64,000 bases of DNA, from the NCBI GenBank assembly GCA_035548515.1, contig DASZSW010000023.1, forward strand, positions 1-64,000, read 5' to 3'. The position numbers and the translations under genes were made by a program. How positions within the stretch are numbered: position 1 is the stretch's first letter; every line of letters starts with the position of its first letter. This document shows positions 1 to 8,311 of the stretch, piece after piece. Below the pieces are notes generated by a model, which was given only the letters and a program-made list of their open reading frames with translations, did not search any database and was not told the DNA's origin. The DNA is from DASZQY01 sp035548515. GTDB taxonomy: Bacteria > Pseudomonadota > Alphaproteobacteria > Rhizobiales > Kaistiaceae.

Positions 1-710
1 TAGCCGGTCTTGATGCCGTCGACGCCGTCCATGCGGCGTAGCAAGCCGTTGTGGTTGCCGATGCGGCGGCCGTTCCACACGAAGCTCGGGGTGGAGAAAT
101 AATCGTAGTACTGCGGGAAATGCTCGCGGAGCGCACGACCCAGCGTCGCCATGTCGCGTGCGGAGGTCCATTGCTGGGCGGCCGGCAGGCCGGAGGCATT
201 GACGAAGTTCGAGCGCGTCATGCCGAGCGCCTTCGCCTGCCGCGTCATGCGGGCGGCGAAGTTCTTCTCGCTGCCGCCGAGATACTCGGCGATGACCACG
301 GCGACGTCGTTGGCGGATTTGGTGACGATGGCGAGGATGCCGTCGCGGACGCTGATCGAGCTGCCCGGCTTCATGCCAAGCTTGGAAGGCGCCTGCGCGG
401 AGGCATAAGCCGAAACCGGCATGCGGGCGTCGAGGCTGGTCTTGCCGGACGCCAGAGCGTCGAACAGCAGGTACAGCGTCATCATCTTGGTAAGCGAGGC
501 GGGGTGACGCTGCGCATCGACGTTGGCGCCGTACAGCATCTTGCCGGTCTTGGCGTCGACGATGATGGCGGAGTTCGGCACGGCAGCGGCCGCCGTCTCA
601 AGAGACGCGCCCGAGCCAATGATCAACGCAACCGCGATCGCCAGTGTCTTGAGGACCGAAGCCCACCAATCTGGACGCAACCGCGGAAGCGCTCCTCTAC
701 GCTTCAGCAT
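1..710 (-). CDS. D-alanyl-D-alanine carboxypeptidase (peptidase S11), N-terminal part, cut by window edge
   Basis: Read leftwards from the ATG at 708-710, this frame stays open for 236 codons to the window edge. Residues 18-42 look like a signal or anchor segment. All three penicillin-binding-protein motifs are visible in order: SLTK (Ser72 nucleophile, Lys75), SAN (132-134) and KTG (234-236), the last at the truncated end. The family trims the terminal D-Ala from periplasmic peptidoglycan stem peptides. The remaining C-terminal part is outside the window, so a C-terminal anchor or a SPOR domain, seen in some alphaproteobacterial members, cannot be judged. The gene is divergent from the phasin gene, with 360 bp between them. 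Confidence 0.93.
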   Translation of the reverse strand, partial: MLKRRGALPRLRPDWWASVLKTLAIAVALIIGSGASLETAAAAVPNSAIIVDAKTGKMLYGANVDAQRHPASLTKMMTLYLLFDALASGKTSLDARMPVSAYASAQAPSKLGMKPGSSISVRDGILAIVTKSANDVAVVIAEYLGGSEKNFAARMTRQAKALGMTRSNFVNASGLPAAQQWTSARDMATLGRALREHFPQYYDYFSTPSFVWNGRRIGNHNGLLRRMDGVDGIKTG

Positions 711-963
711 GGAATACCTAGCTCCGCACCTTGCCGGCTTGCCCAAGGCCGGCACCCAACTCAATACAAACCGGCACTCGTGTGCGCATACCTCGACTGG
801 GAAAAGCCCCGTGCCGCCCGCAGCGGCTTACCGAGGATGCCCGACACGTACGCGGCGCCGTCCCTTGCGCCTGCCGGCCATCACGAATTTCGACAGTATG
901 GAAGCCCCCTTACCTTTCCGTAAAGCGCATTTGGGCCACAGTCCGCGGCCTTTTACGGGTGAT

Positions 964-980
964 TTTGTGCACCGCACAAA
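964..980 (+). promoter_or_regulatory. Inverted repeat upstream of the phasin, candidate PhaR operator
   Basis: A perfect 7-bp inverted repeat, TTTGTGC-ACC-GCACAAA, ends 5 bp before a TTGACA hexamer. A second TGC-rich stretch (TTGCAGTGCA, 999-1008) lies between the putative -35 and -10. PhaR, the repressor of phasin genes in PHB-forming alphaproteobacteria, is known to prefer TGC-rich palindromes, so this is a plausible site. No phaR gene is in the window. Confidence 0.4.
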
Positions 981-985
981 TTCAT

Positions 986-1014
986 TTGACATTAAATGTT
1001 GCAGTGCACATATG
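986..1014 (+). promoter_or_regulatory. Candidate sigma70 promoter of the phasin gene
   Basis: A perfect TTGACA at 986-991 is followed, after 17 bp, by CATATG (1009-1014), a weak -10 match. The start codon is 57 bp downstream of the -10. The strong -35 and its position just before an abundant-protein gene support the call; the weak -10 lowers confidence. Confidence 0.4.
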
Positions 1015-1070
1015 TCCGGCCACAAGGGAAATGCCGGCTTCCCCGGCGCCCGGGACAAGGACAACCGCGT

Positions 1071-1403
1071 ATGAGCAACGCCTTCGATTCCATCCAGAAC
1101 TTCGGCAAGGACAACGTCGACATCGCCCTCAAAGCCGCTGACGCCGTCACCAAGGGTTTCCAGGCTATCGCCTCGGAAGCTGCCGACTACAGCAAGCGCA
1201 GCTTTGAGGCCGGCACCGCTGCCTTCGAGAAGCTGGCTGCCGCCAAGAGCATCGACACCGTCGTCGCACTTCAGCAGGACTTCGCCCGTACGGCCTATCA
1301 GGGCTACGTCGGGCAGGTGACCCGCTTCGGCGAGATCTTCTCGGATATGGCCAAGAGCGCTGCGGCCCCGTACCAGTCGCTCTACGGCAAGTTCGGCAAG
1401 TAA
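1071..1403 (+). CDS. Phasin family protein
   Basis: The 110-residue protein starts MSNAFDSIQNFGKDN and is almost entirely amphipathic alpha-helix rich in Ala, Phe and Gln, as expected of the phasin_2 family that coats polyhydroxyalkanoate granules. The length fits this family. The ATG at 1071 follows a GACAAGGAC stretch that can act as ribosome binding site; an upstream in-frame ATG at 996 would add a poorly composed 25-residue leader lying over the promoter, so I reject it. The gene is monocistronic: promoter in front, strong terminator behind. Some short phasin-like proteins of this order have non-granule roles, so PHA binding is inferred from the family. Confidence 0.88.
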   Translation: MSNAFDSIQNFGKDNVDIALKAADAVTKGFQAIASEAADYSKRSFEAGTAAFEKLAAAKSIDTVVALQQDFARTAYQGYVGQVTRFGEIFSDMAKSAAAPYQSLYGKFGK

Positions 1404-1430
1404 GCCGACAGACCGTCGATTCTGAACGTG

Positions 1431-1464
1431 AAAGGGCCCGGCGGCAGCGCCGGGCCCTTTCGTT
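1431..1464 (+). terminator. Rho-independent terminator after the phasin
   Basis: A perfect 13-bp stem, AAAGGGCCCGGCG with a GCAG loop (1431-1460), is followed by CGTTTT. Confidence 0.85.
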
Positions 1465-1639
1465 TTCCCCGTCTACAAAATGCCGCGGCTACACCTACAT
1501 TAACTACCAATCGCGCGCCTCCCGAGGCGTCCCATCGTTGGCGCGGTCCCTTCGGCAATCGCAAAATTGATTGGCGGCGGATTGCGCGCCTGCCGGATTC
1601 TCGGCAGGATTCCACGGGATTGGTAACTTCGACCACGGC

Positions 1640-1975
1640 ATGAGCAACCCGATTCGTCCTCCGAGCTTTGACGACGATGACTCCGGCACCGGTGTCGTCA
1701 CCAAGACGCGCCCTAAGACGAAACGGCCTGCGCTCTATCGCGTTCTGCTTCTGAACGACGATTACACGCCGATGGAGTTCGTGGTTCTGGTCCTGGAGAA
1801 GTTTTTTCAGAAGGGACGGGAGGAGGCGACCCATATCATGCTGCACGTGCATCAGCATGGCGTGGGCGAGTGCGGCATCTATACCTACGAAGTCGCCGAG
1901 ACCAAGGTGACGCAGGTGATGGATTTCGCACGCAAGCACCAACATCCGCTACAGTGCGTGATGGAGAAAAAGTGA
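1640..1975 (+). CDS. clpS: ATP-dependent Clp protease adaptor ClpS
   Basis: This 111-residue protein binds the N-terminal domain of ClpA and hands over N-end-rule substrates. It shows the ClpS core: an acidic flexible N-terminus, LLNDDYTPMEFVV, and the helix containing HIMLHVHQHGVG, ending near QCVMEKK. I start at ATG 1640 (MSNPIRPPSF) because the earlier in-frame ATG at 1571 adds 23 residues unlike the family. The stop is 8 bp before clpA, so the two are probably co-transcribed and translationally coupled. Alphaproteobacteria often have a second ClpS paralogue; this one, next to clpA, is the ClpS1 position. Confidence 0.95.
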   Translation: MSNPIRPPSFDDDDSGTGVVTKTRPKTKRPALYRVLLLNDDYTPMEFVVLVLEKFFQKGREEATHIMLHVHQHGVGECGIYTYEVAETKVTQVMDFARKHQHPLQCVMEKK

Positions 1976-1983
1976 GGTTCTAA

Positions 1984-4416
1984 GTGCCGTCATTCTCCCG
2001 CAGTCTGGAAAAGGCCCTCCATCAGGCGCTCTCGCTGGCGAGCGAGCGTCATCAGGAGTACGCGACGCTGGAGCATCTGCTCCTCGCGCTGCTCGAGGAT
2101 CAGGATGCAGCCGCCGTCATGCGCGCGTGCAACGTCGACCTCGACATGCTCCGCCGCAACCTGATCGAATACATCGACACGGAACTGGCGAACCTCGCCA
2201 CCGGCGCTGACGAAGACTCGAAGCCGACCGCCGGCTTCCAGCGCGTCATCCCGCGCGCTGTCATCCACGTCCAGTCTTCCGGCCGCGAGGAAGTGACCGG
2301 CGCCAATGTGCTGGTCGCGATTTTCGCCGAGCGCGAGAGCCACGCTGCGTACTTCCTGCAGGAGCAGGACATGACGCGCTACGACGCCGTCAACTACATA
2401 AGCCACGGCATCGCCAAGCGCGCCGGTATGAGCGACGCCCGTCCGGTGCGCGGCGTCGATGACGACGCGGCCACTGTCGAGGATCGCGAGACCAACAAGA
2501 AGAAGGCCGACGCGCTCGAGGCTTATTGCGTCAATCTCAACGAGAAGGCCAAGAAGGGCCGCATCGATCCGCTGATTGGGCGCGATGCCGAGATCAGCCG
2601 CACGATCCAGATTCTCTGCCGCCGCCAGAAGAACAACCCGCTGCTGGTCGGCGATCCCGGCGTGGGCAAGACCGCCATCGCGGAGGGCCTCGCCAAGCGC
2701 ATCGTCGACGGCAACGTGCCGGAGGTGCTGCGCAAGTCGACGGTGTTCTCCCTCGACATGGGCACGCTGCTCGCCGGCACGCGTTACCGCGGCGACTTCG
2801 AGGAACGCCTCAAGCAGGTGATCAAGGAGATCGAGGAATTCCCCGGCGCGATCATGTTCATCGACGAGATCCACACCGTCATCGGTGCGGGTGCAACGTC
2901 GGGCGGCGCCATGGATGCCTCCAACCTGCTGAAGCCGGCGCTGGCTTCCGGCACGATCCGCTGCATCGGCTCGACGACCTACAAGGAATACCGCCAGTTC
3001 TTCGAGAAGGACCGCGCGCTCGTGCGCCGCTTCCAGAAGATCGACGTCAACGAACCGACAGTCCCGGACGCGATCGAGATCCTCAAGGGGCTGAAGCCGT
3101 ACTTCGAGGACTTCCACAAGGTCCGCTACACGACCGACGCGATCAAGTCGGCGGTCGAGCTGTCGGCCCGCTACATCAGCGACCGCAAGCTGCCGGACAA
3201 GGCGATCGACGTGATCGACGAGACCGGCGCCTCGCAGATGCTGCTGCCTGAAGGCCGGCGTCGCAAGACGATCGGCGTCAAGGAGATCGAAGAGACCATC
3301 GCCACCATGGCGCGCATCCCGCCGAAGTCCGTCTCCAAGGATGACGCCGAGGTGCTGAAGCATCTCGATGCATCGCTGAAGCGCGTCGTCTACGGCCAGG
3401 ACGCGGCGATCGAGAAGGTCGCCTCGGCGATCAAGCTCGCGCGTGCGGGGCTCCGCGAGCCGGAGAAGCCGATCGGCTCCTACCTGTTCTCGGGTCCCAC
3501 CGGCGTCGGCAAGACCGAGGTGGCGCGGGCGCTGGCGCAGGCGATGGGCGTCGAGCTGATCCGCTTCGACATGTCGGAATACATGGAACGGCACACCGTC
3601 TCGCGCCTTATCGGCGCGCCGCCGGGTTACGTCGGCTTCGACCAGGGCGGCCTGCTGACCGACAGTGTCGACCAGCATCCGCACTGCGTGCTGCTGCTTG
3701 ACGAAATCGAGAAGGCGCATCCCGACCTGTTCAACATCCTTCTGCAGGTCATGGACCACGGCAAGCTCACCGACCACAACGGCAAGTCCGTCGACTTCCG
3801 CAACGTCATCCTGATCATGACGACCAACGCGGGCGCATCGGATCTCGCCAAGCCTGCCATCGGCTTCGGCCGCTCGAAGCGGGAAGGGGACGACCAGGAG
3901 GCGATCAACCGGCTGTTCGCGCCGGAATTCCGCAACCGCCTCGACGCAATCGTGCCGTTCGCGGGCCTGCCGCCGGAGGTGGTGAACCACGTCGTGCAGA
4001 AGTTCGTCCTCCAGCTCGAGGCCCAACTTGCAGACCGCGGCGTCACCTTCGACCTGGCGCCGGAAGCCATCCACTGGCTGGCGGAAAAAGGCTACGACGA
4101 GCGCATGGGTGCACGGCCGCTGGCGCGTGTGATCCAGGAGCACATCAAACAGCCGCTGGCCGACGAGGTCCTGTTCGGCAAGCTCAAGAAGGGCGGCACG
4201 GTGAAGGTCACCGTCAAGGAAGACGGTTCCGACCTCCACCTCGAAGCGGTGGAAGATGGCCCGGTCATGCCGAAGCCCGAGCCGACGCCCGAGGACGCCG
4301 CAAAGAAGAAACGCGCACCGCGCAAGCCGCGCGTCGCCGCTGCCAAGAAGCCGCCGGAAGGTGGCGAAGGCGGCAAGCGCGGTCTGGTGCCGAAGGTGCC
4401 GCTGAAGACGAACTAG
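1984..4416 (+). CDS. clpA: ATP-dependent Clp protease ATP-binding subunit ClpA
   Basis: This AAA+ unfoldase feeds substrates into ClpP. It begins with GTG at 1984. The order is an N-domain (about 1-145, the ClpS docking site), AAA-1 with Walker A GDPGVGKTA near residue 223 and Walker B FIDEIH, AAA-2 with Walker A GPTGVGKTE near 504, and the D2-small domain. At 810 residues it is about 50 longer than the E. coli protein: after the usual C-terminus it carries a Lys/Pro/Ala-rich basic tail (about 760-810). The ClpP-binding IGF-type loop appears as PAIGFGRSK (3856-3882 region). The operon is clpS-clpA, ended by a strong terminator. clpP is not in the window. Confidence 0.97.
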   Translation: MPSFSRSLEKALHQALSLASERHQEYATLEHLLLALLEDQDAAAVMRACNVDLDMLRRNLIEYIDTELANLATGADEDSKPTAGFQRVIPRAVIHVQSSGREEVTGANVLVAIFAERESHAAYFLQEQDMTRYDAVNYISHGIAKRAGMSDARPVRGVDDDAATVEDRETNKKKADALEAYCVNLNEKAKKGRIDPLIGRDAEISRTIQILCRRQKNNPLLVGDPGVGKTAIAEGLAKRIVDGNVPEVLRKSTVFSLDMGTLLAGTRYRGDFEERLKQVIKEIEEFPGAIMFIDEIHTVIGAGATSGGAMDASNLLKPALASGTIRCIGSTTYKEYRQFFEKDRALVRRFQKIDVNEPTVPDAIEILKGLKPYFEDFHKVRYTTDAIKSAVELSARYISDRKLPDKAIDVIDETGASQMLLPEGRRRKTIGVKEIEETIATMARIPPKSVSKDDAEVLKHLDASLKRVVYGQDAAIEKVASAIKLARAGLREPEKPIGSYLFSGPTGVGKTEVARALAQAMGVELIRFDMSEYMERHTVSRLIGAPPGYVGFDQGGLLTDSVDQHPHCVLLLDEIEKAHPDLFNILLQVMDHGKLTDHNGKSVDFRNVILIMTTNAGASDLAKPAIGFGRSKREGDDQEAINRLFAPEFRNRLDAIVPFAGLPPEVVNHVVQKFVLQLEAQLADRGVTFDLAPEAIHWLAEKGYDERMGARPLARVIQEHIKQPLADEVLFGKLKKGGTVKVTVKEDGSDLHLEAVEDGPVMPKPEPTPEDAAKKKRAPRKPRVAAAKKPPEGGEGGKRGLVPKVPLKTN

Positions 4417-4440
4417 CGGTTCTCTCTAGAGAATGCTGAG

Positions 4441-4471
4441 AAGGGGCGGTCCCGCGAACCGCCCCTTTTTT
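4441..4471 (+). terminator. Rho-independent terminator after clpA, possibly bidirectional
   Basis: A stem AAGGGGCGGT / ACCGCCCCTT with a short CCCGCGA loop is followed by a T-run (4441-4471). It lies between the convergent clpA and HIT genes, so it may serve both. Confidence 0.85.
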
Positions 4472-4473
4472 AT

Positions 4474-4902
4474 TCACGCCATCGCCTTCCTGATCCGCTC
4501 CGCGTTCGCCGCCAGCACCTCCGGTCGCTCCATCGCGCCGCTGTGCGGCTTCAGCGGTACACCTTCGTGGCGCGGGATGATGTGGAAGTGGAGGTGGAAC
4601 ACCGTCTGCCCCGCGGCGACTTCGTTGAACTGAGTGACCGTGATGCCGTCGGCGTTCATGCCCGCCTTCACGGCGCGTGCCACTTTCTGGACCACCGGCA
4701 TCAGCTTCGCGAAGATTCCGGCGTCGGCGTCGAGCAGATTGCGCGACGGTGCCTTGGGCACCACGAGAGTGTGGCCAGGCGCCTGAGGCATCACATCCAT
4801 GAAGGCGATGACGGCGTCGTCTTCATAGACGCGGGTCGAGGGAATTTCGCCGCGCAGGATCCGGGCGAAGATGTTGTCAGGGTCGTAGGCAGGTGCGGTC
4901 AT
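4474..4902 (-). CDS. HIT family nucleotide hydrolase
   Basis: The 142-residue protein has the histidine-triad signature HLHFHIIPR, with His103, His105 and His107; the middle His is the nucleophile in the family. The N-terminal FARILRGEIPS and the PGHTLVVPK segment are typical of HinT/Fhit-like purine-nucleotide phosphoramidases. The substrate cannot be told from sequence. It is the last of four leftward genes (ridA, GDPD, GNAT, HIT) separated by 1-56 bp. Confidence 0.92.
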   Translation of the reverse strand: MTAPAYDPDNIFARILRGEIPSTRVYEDDAVIAFMDVMPQAPGHTLVVPKAPSRNLLDADAGIFAKLMPVVQKVARAVKAGMNADGITVTQFNEVAAGQTVFHLHFHIIPRHEGVPLKPHSGAMERPEVLAANAERIRKAMA

Positions 4903-4958
4903 GGCAGGGCCCAGCAGGGGAGATCCTGCGTACGACTAGCGCCTTCCGCGCGGGCTGC

Positions 4959-6137
4959 CTACTCCTCGTCGCCGTGCTTGAACGGCAGGTACTCCGCGAG
5001 CGCAGCGCCATCGCGCGCCACCTGGCGTCGTTCCGTCTTGAGATATTGCGCGACTGCCGTGCGGAAGCCGGGGTCGGCGATCCAGTGGGCGGAGCGGGTT
5101 TCGGTCGGACGGTAGCCGCGGGCGACCTTGTGCTCTCCCTGAGCGCCCGCCTCGACAATCTTCATGCCGTGGGTGATGCCCCATTCGATGGCCTGGTAGT
5201 AGCAGACCTCGAAGTGCAAGAATGGCTGCTCCTCGATGGCGCCCCAGTAGCGACCGTAAAGCGTGTCGCCGCCGATGAAGTTGAGTGCGCCAGCGATCGG
5301 ACGGCCGTCGCGCCTGGCGATCACCAGCAGGATGCGGTCGGCCATGCGCTCGCCGGCGAGCGCGAAGAAGCGGCGGTTGAGATAAGGTCGCCCCCATTTC
5401 CGGCCGCCGGTGTCCATGTAGAACGCATAGAACGCGTCCCACGCGGCTTCCGTGATGTCCTTGCCGGTCAGCGGCTCGATGGTGACGCCATTGGCCAACG
5501 CATCGCGCCGCTCGCGCTTGATCTGCTTGCGGTGACGCGAGGAGAGGGCGGCGAGAAAATCGTCGAAGTCACGATAGCCGTCGTTGACGAAGTGATACTG
5601 CTGGTCGGTGCGCTGGAGGTACCCGGCTTCGCCGAGCAAGGCCCAGTCGGCGTCATTGGCGAAGGTAACGTGCAACGACGACGCGCCCGCCTGCTCGCAG
5701 AGGGCGGTCCCCGCCGTGGCCAGAAGGCGACGGTGTTCGTCATCGCGCGCGAGCAGGCGGCGGCCGGTCGCGGGTGTGAACGGCACGCTCGCTTGCAGTT
5801 TCGGATAGTAGCGGCCGCCGGCGCGCTCGAACGCGTCAGCCCAGCCGTGGTCGAAGACGTATTCGCCCATGGAGTGAGACTTGAGGTAGCAGGGCAGGAT
5901 CGCCGTCGGCTTGCCGTCGGCGCCGTCGAGGACAAGGTGCTGGCCGAGCCAGCCGGTCTTGCGGACCGCGCAGCCGGATTCCTCGAGCGACCACAGAAAA
6001 TCGTGGGACAGGAACGGGTTGTAGACCGCCTCCGGCGGGTTGGCGACGGCGTCCCAGTCGCCGCGCGCGACGTCGGCCAGCGAGGTCACCACGCGGAACG
6101 TCGCGGCTTTGGGTGCGGACTTGGAGAAGAGAGCCAC
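4959..6137 (-). CDS. GNAT-fold N-acyltransferase of the COG3146 (DUF482) type
   Basis: The 392-residue protein matches the pattern of the COG3146 group, described as peptidogalycan biosynthesis/recognition or DUF482: an N-terminal GDWDAVANP...NPFLSHDFLWSLEESG segment, a central KQIKRERR basic patch, and a C-terminal half with GRPIAGALNFIGGDTLYGRYWG and ADPGFRTAVAQYL. This resembles FemAB-like double-GNAT enzymes, but I know of no defined substrate. The start is GTG at 6137 with only a weak ribosome binding site, so a different start is possible. It sits 54 bp downstream of the GDPD gene in the same orientation. Confidence 0.85.
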   Translation of the reverse strand: MALFSKSAPKAATFRVVTSLADVARGDWDAVANPPEAVYNPFLSHDFLWSLEESGCAVRKTGWLGQHLVLDGADGKPTAILPCYLKSHSMGEYVFDHGWADAFERAGGRYYPKLQASVPFTPATGRRLLARDDEHRRLLATAGTALCEQAGASSLHVTFANDADWALLGEAGYLQRTDQQYHFVNDGYRDFDDFLAALSSRHRKQIKRERRDALANGVTIEPLTGKDITEAAWDAFYAFYMDTGGRKWGRPYLNRRFFALAGERMADRILLVIARRDGRPIAGALNFIGGDTLYGRYWGAIEEQPFLHFEVCYYQAIEWGITHGMKIVEAGAQGEHKVARGYRPTETRSAHWIADPGFRTAVAQYLKTERRQVARDGAALAEYLPFKHGDEE

Positions 6138-6191
6138 GGCGGGAACTTAGGCCACGGCTGCAGGTGCGCAAGGCGGCGAATTTGCCTCACG

Positions 6192-6944
6192 TCAGGCGGC
6201 GTCGGGGTCGAATCCCTCGAAGGTGATCTGGTCGGCCCAGGCCTTTGCGGTGGCGCGGTCGGCCGCGGTCCGCACCGTCCATGTCAGCAGCGGTATGCGG
6301 AAGAAATGCCGCAGCATGAGTGGGGCCGAGGCCGGGAGCGCCTGGACGTCATAGGAGACGAACGACGGCAGCACCCAGGGCGCCATGGCGAAACTGGCGT
6401 AGGTCCAGCGCTGCGCCGCGGTCAAGGTCGGCCAATCCTCGGCGCGGAAGCGGTCGCCGAGCATGCCGCGTGGCAACGCGGGTGCGAGATGCCGCATGGC
6501 GGCCATGGAGGCAGGGTCGAAAGACATCACCACCGCCGGGCCGGCGTAGTCGGCGAGGATCGCGGCAGTCGCTGCTTCGAGACGGCGGTCACCCGCGAAG
6601 GCGCTCTTCAGCTCGATGACCAGCCCCACGCGCCCATCAACCAGGTCGAGCAACTCCTCGAGCGTGGGAATCTTGGCGTCGCTGTCGCGAAAGCTGGTGG
6701 CGCGGAGTTCAGCGAGCGACTTGCGCTCGACAAGGCCCGTGCCCGCGGTCAGCCGGTCGAGCGTATCGTCGTGGAAAACGACGACGCGATCGTCGGCGGT
6801 GCGCTGCAGGTCGCATTCGATCGCGAAGTTGTGGGCGATCGCCGCTTCGGCGGCGGGCAGCGTGTTCTCGACGCGCCGGGCCGCGACATCATGGTAGCCG
6901 CGATGTGCAATCGGGCGGGCGGTCAGCCAGTCCGGCGCCAGCAC
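6192..6944 (-). CDS. Glycerophosphodiester phosphodiesterase family protein
   Basis: The 250-residue protein hydrolyses glycerophosphodiesters to sn-glycerol 3-phosphate and an alcohol, by family. GDPD residues are visible: AHRGYHD (His14, Arg15), ENT (26-28), IECDLQ (Glu43, Asp45) and VVFHDDTLDR (His58, Asp59), then a TIM-barrel pattern with a late VIELK and TWTVR. There is no signal peptide, so it is likely cytoplasmic. It starts with GTG at 6944, one base after the ridA stop, so it is probably translationally coupled. Confidence 0.92.
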   Translation of the reverse strand: MLAPDWLTARPIAHRGYHDVAARRVENTLPAAEAAIAHNFAIECDLQRTADDRVVVFHDDTLDRLTAGTGLVERKSLAELRATSFRDSDAKIPTLEELLDLVDGRVGLVIELKSAFAGDRRLEAATAAILADYAGPAVVMSFDPASMAAMRHLAPALPRGMLGDRFRAEDWPTLTAAQRWTYASFAMAPWVLPSFVSYDVQALPASAPLMLRHFFRIPLLTWTVRTAADRATAKAWADQITFEGFDPDAA

Positions 6945-6945
6945 G

Positions 6946-7410
6946 TCAGGCCGCCACCTCGACGATGACCTCGACTTCGACTGCCGCGCCGAGCGGCAGG
7001 GTTGCCATGCCCACCGCCGAGCGGGCGTGCTTGCCGCGCGCGCCGAGCACCTCGGTAAGCAGATCGGAGCAGCCGTTCACCACCTTGTGCGGGTCCTCAA
7101 ACTCCGGGATGCAGTTGACGAAGCCGACCAGCTTCACGATGCGGCCAACCTTTTCGAGGCTGCCCAGCGACGCCTTGAGGTTGGCGAGAATGTTGATCGC
7201 GCAGATGCGAGCCGCCTGCTGGCCTTCCTCGATCGTGAGGTCGCGGCCGACCTTGCCGACGAAACGCCCGGCCGGCGAGATCGAAACCTGGCCGGAGACG
7301 AACAACAGATTGCCGGTCCGCACCGAGGGCACATAATTGGCCGCAGGCGCCGCCATGGGGGGCAAATCAATGCCCATCGCCTTCAGAATGGATTCCGCCG
7401 ATTCAGCCAT
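6946..7410 (-). CDS. RidA family protein (enamine/imine deaminase)
   Basis: The 154-residue protein has the YjgF/RidA pattern: YVPSVRTGNLLFVSGQ near the start, ILANLKASLGSLEKVGRIV in the middle, and the C-terminal KHARSAVGMATLPLGAAVEVE. It belongs to the longer subgroup common in alphaproteobacteria. I choose ATG 7410 (MAESAESIL); the frame could extend to 7461 but the extra residues do not resemble the family. It is the first gene of a leftward operon and diverges from eipB, with 83 bp between the two starts for both promoters. RidA proteins deaminate reactive 2-aminoacrylate and related imines; activity here is inferred. Confidence 0.9.
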   Translation of the reverse strand: MAESAESILKAMGIDLPPMAAPAANYVPSVRTGNLLFVSGQVSISPAGRFVGKVGRDLTIEEGQQAARICAINILANLKASLGSLEKVGRIVKLVGFVNCIPEFEDPHKVVNGCSDLLTEVLGARGKHARSAVGMATLPLGAAVEVEVIVEVAA

Positions 7411-7493
7411 TGCGCCCGCCGTTGGTTCGCCCGAAATTGGTGGAAAGCGTGTTTCGCTCAAAAGAAGTGCTGCCGCAAGGGGCCGTCCGCGCG

Positions 7494-8309
7494 ATGTTCA
7501 AGCTGCCTTTGTCGTTGATTTGCCTTGTGTTGCTGGGCGCGCCCTCCGCACAAAGCGCGATGCCGCTCGCCAACTACCGCGCGGTGCACGACCTGATCCT
7601 CGATCCCACCGTCGACGCGCCGGACATCGGCACGATGACGGGACGCGTGGTGACCGAGTTCAAGGGCTCGGCTTGCAGCGGCTATACGACCATCACGCGC
7701 TTCGTTACCGACGCAACGGATGCCGACGATCAGCGCCACGTCATCGACTCGCGTTCGGTCACTGTCGAGAAGCCGGATGGGTCGCTCTCGTTCGACAACC
7801 AAACGATCGACAACGGAGACAATAGCGATATCGCTGTCGGTGATGTCAGGCGCGACAATGACGGTCTTCACGTCAAGCTGAAGAAGCCGGAGCGGACGTC
7901 GTTCGATGCGGCGCGCGATGCGCTGTTTCCGACCGAGCAGGTGGCCCGCACCATCGCGGCGGCCGAAGCAGGCGAGCGGTTCGCCTCGTTCGTGACCTAC
8001 GACGGCCTCGATGGCGGCAAGACCAGCGCGCCGGCAACGGCGGTGATTGGCGAAGCCACGACCGACCCCAGCGATGTCGGCGATGAGGCGCCGATCGCTG
8101 ACGCTGGTTTCGCCACGCTGAAGCACTGGCCGATCAAGATCACATACTTCGACGAGGGCAACGGCGTGGACCAGGCCCCCACCTATGCGATGTCGGCGCT
8201 GCTCTACGAAAACGGGATCATGCGGCGCCTGCGGTTGGACTACGGGCGCTTCGCATTGGTCGGGAAGCTGGTGCGGCTCGATACGCTGCCGACACCGGCG
8301 TGCCCGTAG
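7494..8309 (+). CDS. eipB: Cell envelope integrity protein EipB (DUF1849)
   Basis: The 271-residue precursor starts with a clear signal peptide (MFKLPLSLICLVLLGAPSAQSA). The mature part matches DUF1849: YRAVHDLIL, a run of alternating beta strands with TGRVVTEFKGSACSGYTT, RHVIDSRSVTVEKPDG, and a last strand LRLDYGRFALVGKLV. Cysteines at 61 and 270 match the conserved pair that forms the disulfide in Brucella EipB (positions recalled, not checked). EipB is a periplasmic beta-spiral protein needed for envelope stress resistance. I start at 7494, where the signal peptide begins, rather than at the in-frame ATG at 7410. Its stop is 2 bp from the dinB stop (convergent). Confidence 0.9.
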   Translation: MFKLPLSLICLVLLGAPSAQSAMPLANYRAVHDLILDPTVDAPDIGTMTGRVVTEFKGSACSGYTTITRFVTDATDADDQRHVIDSRSVTVEKPDGSLSFDNQTIDNGDNSDIAVGDVRRDNDGLHVKLKKPERTSFDAARDALFPTEQVARTIAAAEAGERFASFVTYDGLDGGKTSAPATAVIGEATTDPSDVGDEAPIADAGFATLKHWPIKITYFDEGNGVDQAPTYAMSALLYENGIMRRLRLDYGRFALVGKLVRLDTLPTPACP

Positions 8310-8311
8310 CG

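Larger units (their letters stand above)
711..1070. other. Divergent intergenic region between the carboxypeptidase and the phasin
   Basis: These 360 bp contain no convincing gene. Small frames here have poor starts and overlap one another in several frames. The right third is AT-richer and carries the probable phasin promoter and an inverted repeat, listed separately. Confidence 0.6.

Noticed and set aside
1990..4239. Open frame of 749 codons on the minus strand
   Set aside because: It is exactly antisense to clpA and rich in Arg, His, Asp and Val from reverse-complemented high-GC codons. No family pattern.
4893..6968. Open frame of 691 codons on the plus strand
   Set aside because: Antisense to the GNAT and GDPD genes, which have clear motifs; the frame crosses two gene boundaries.
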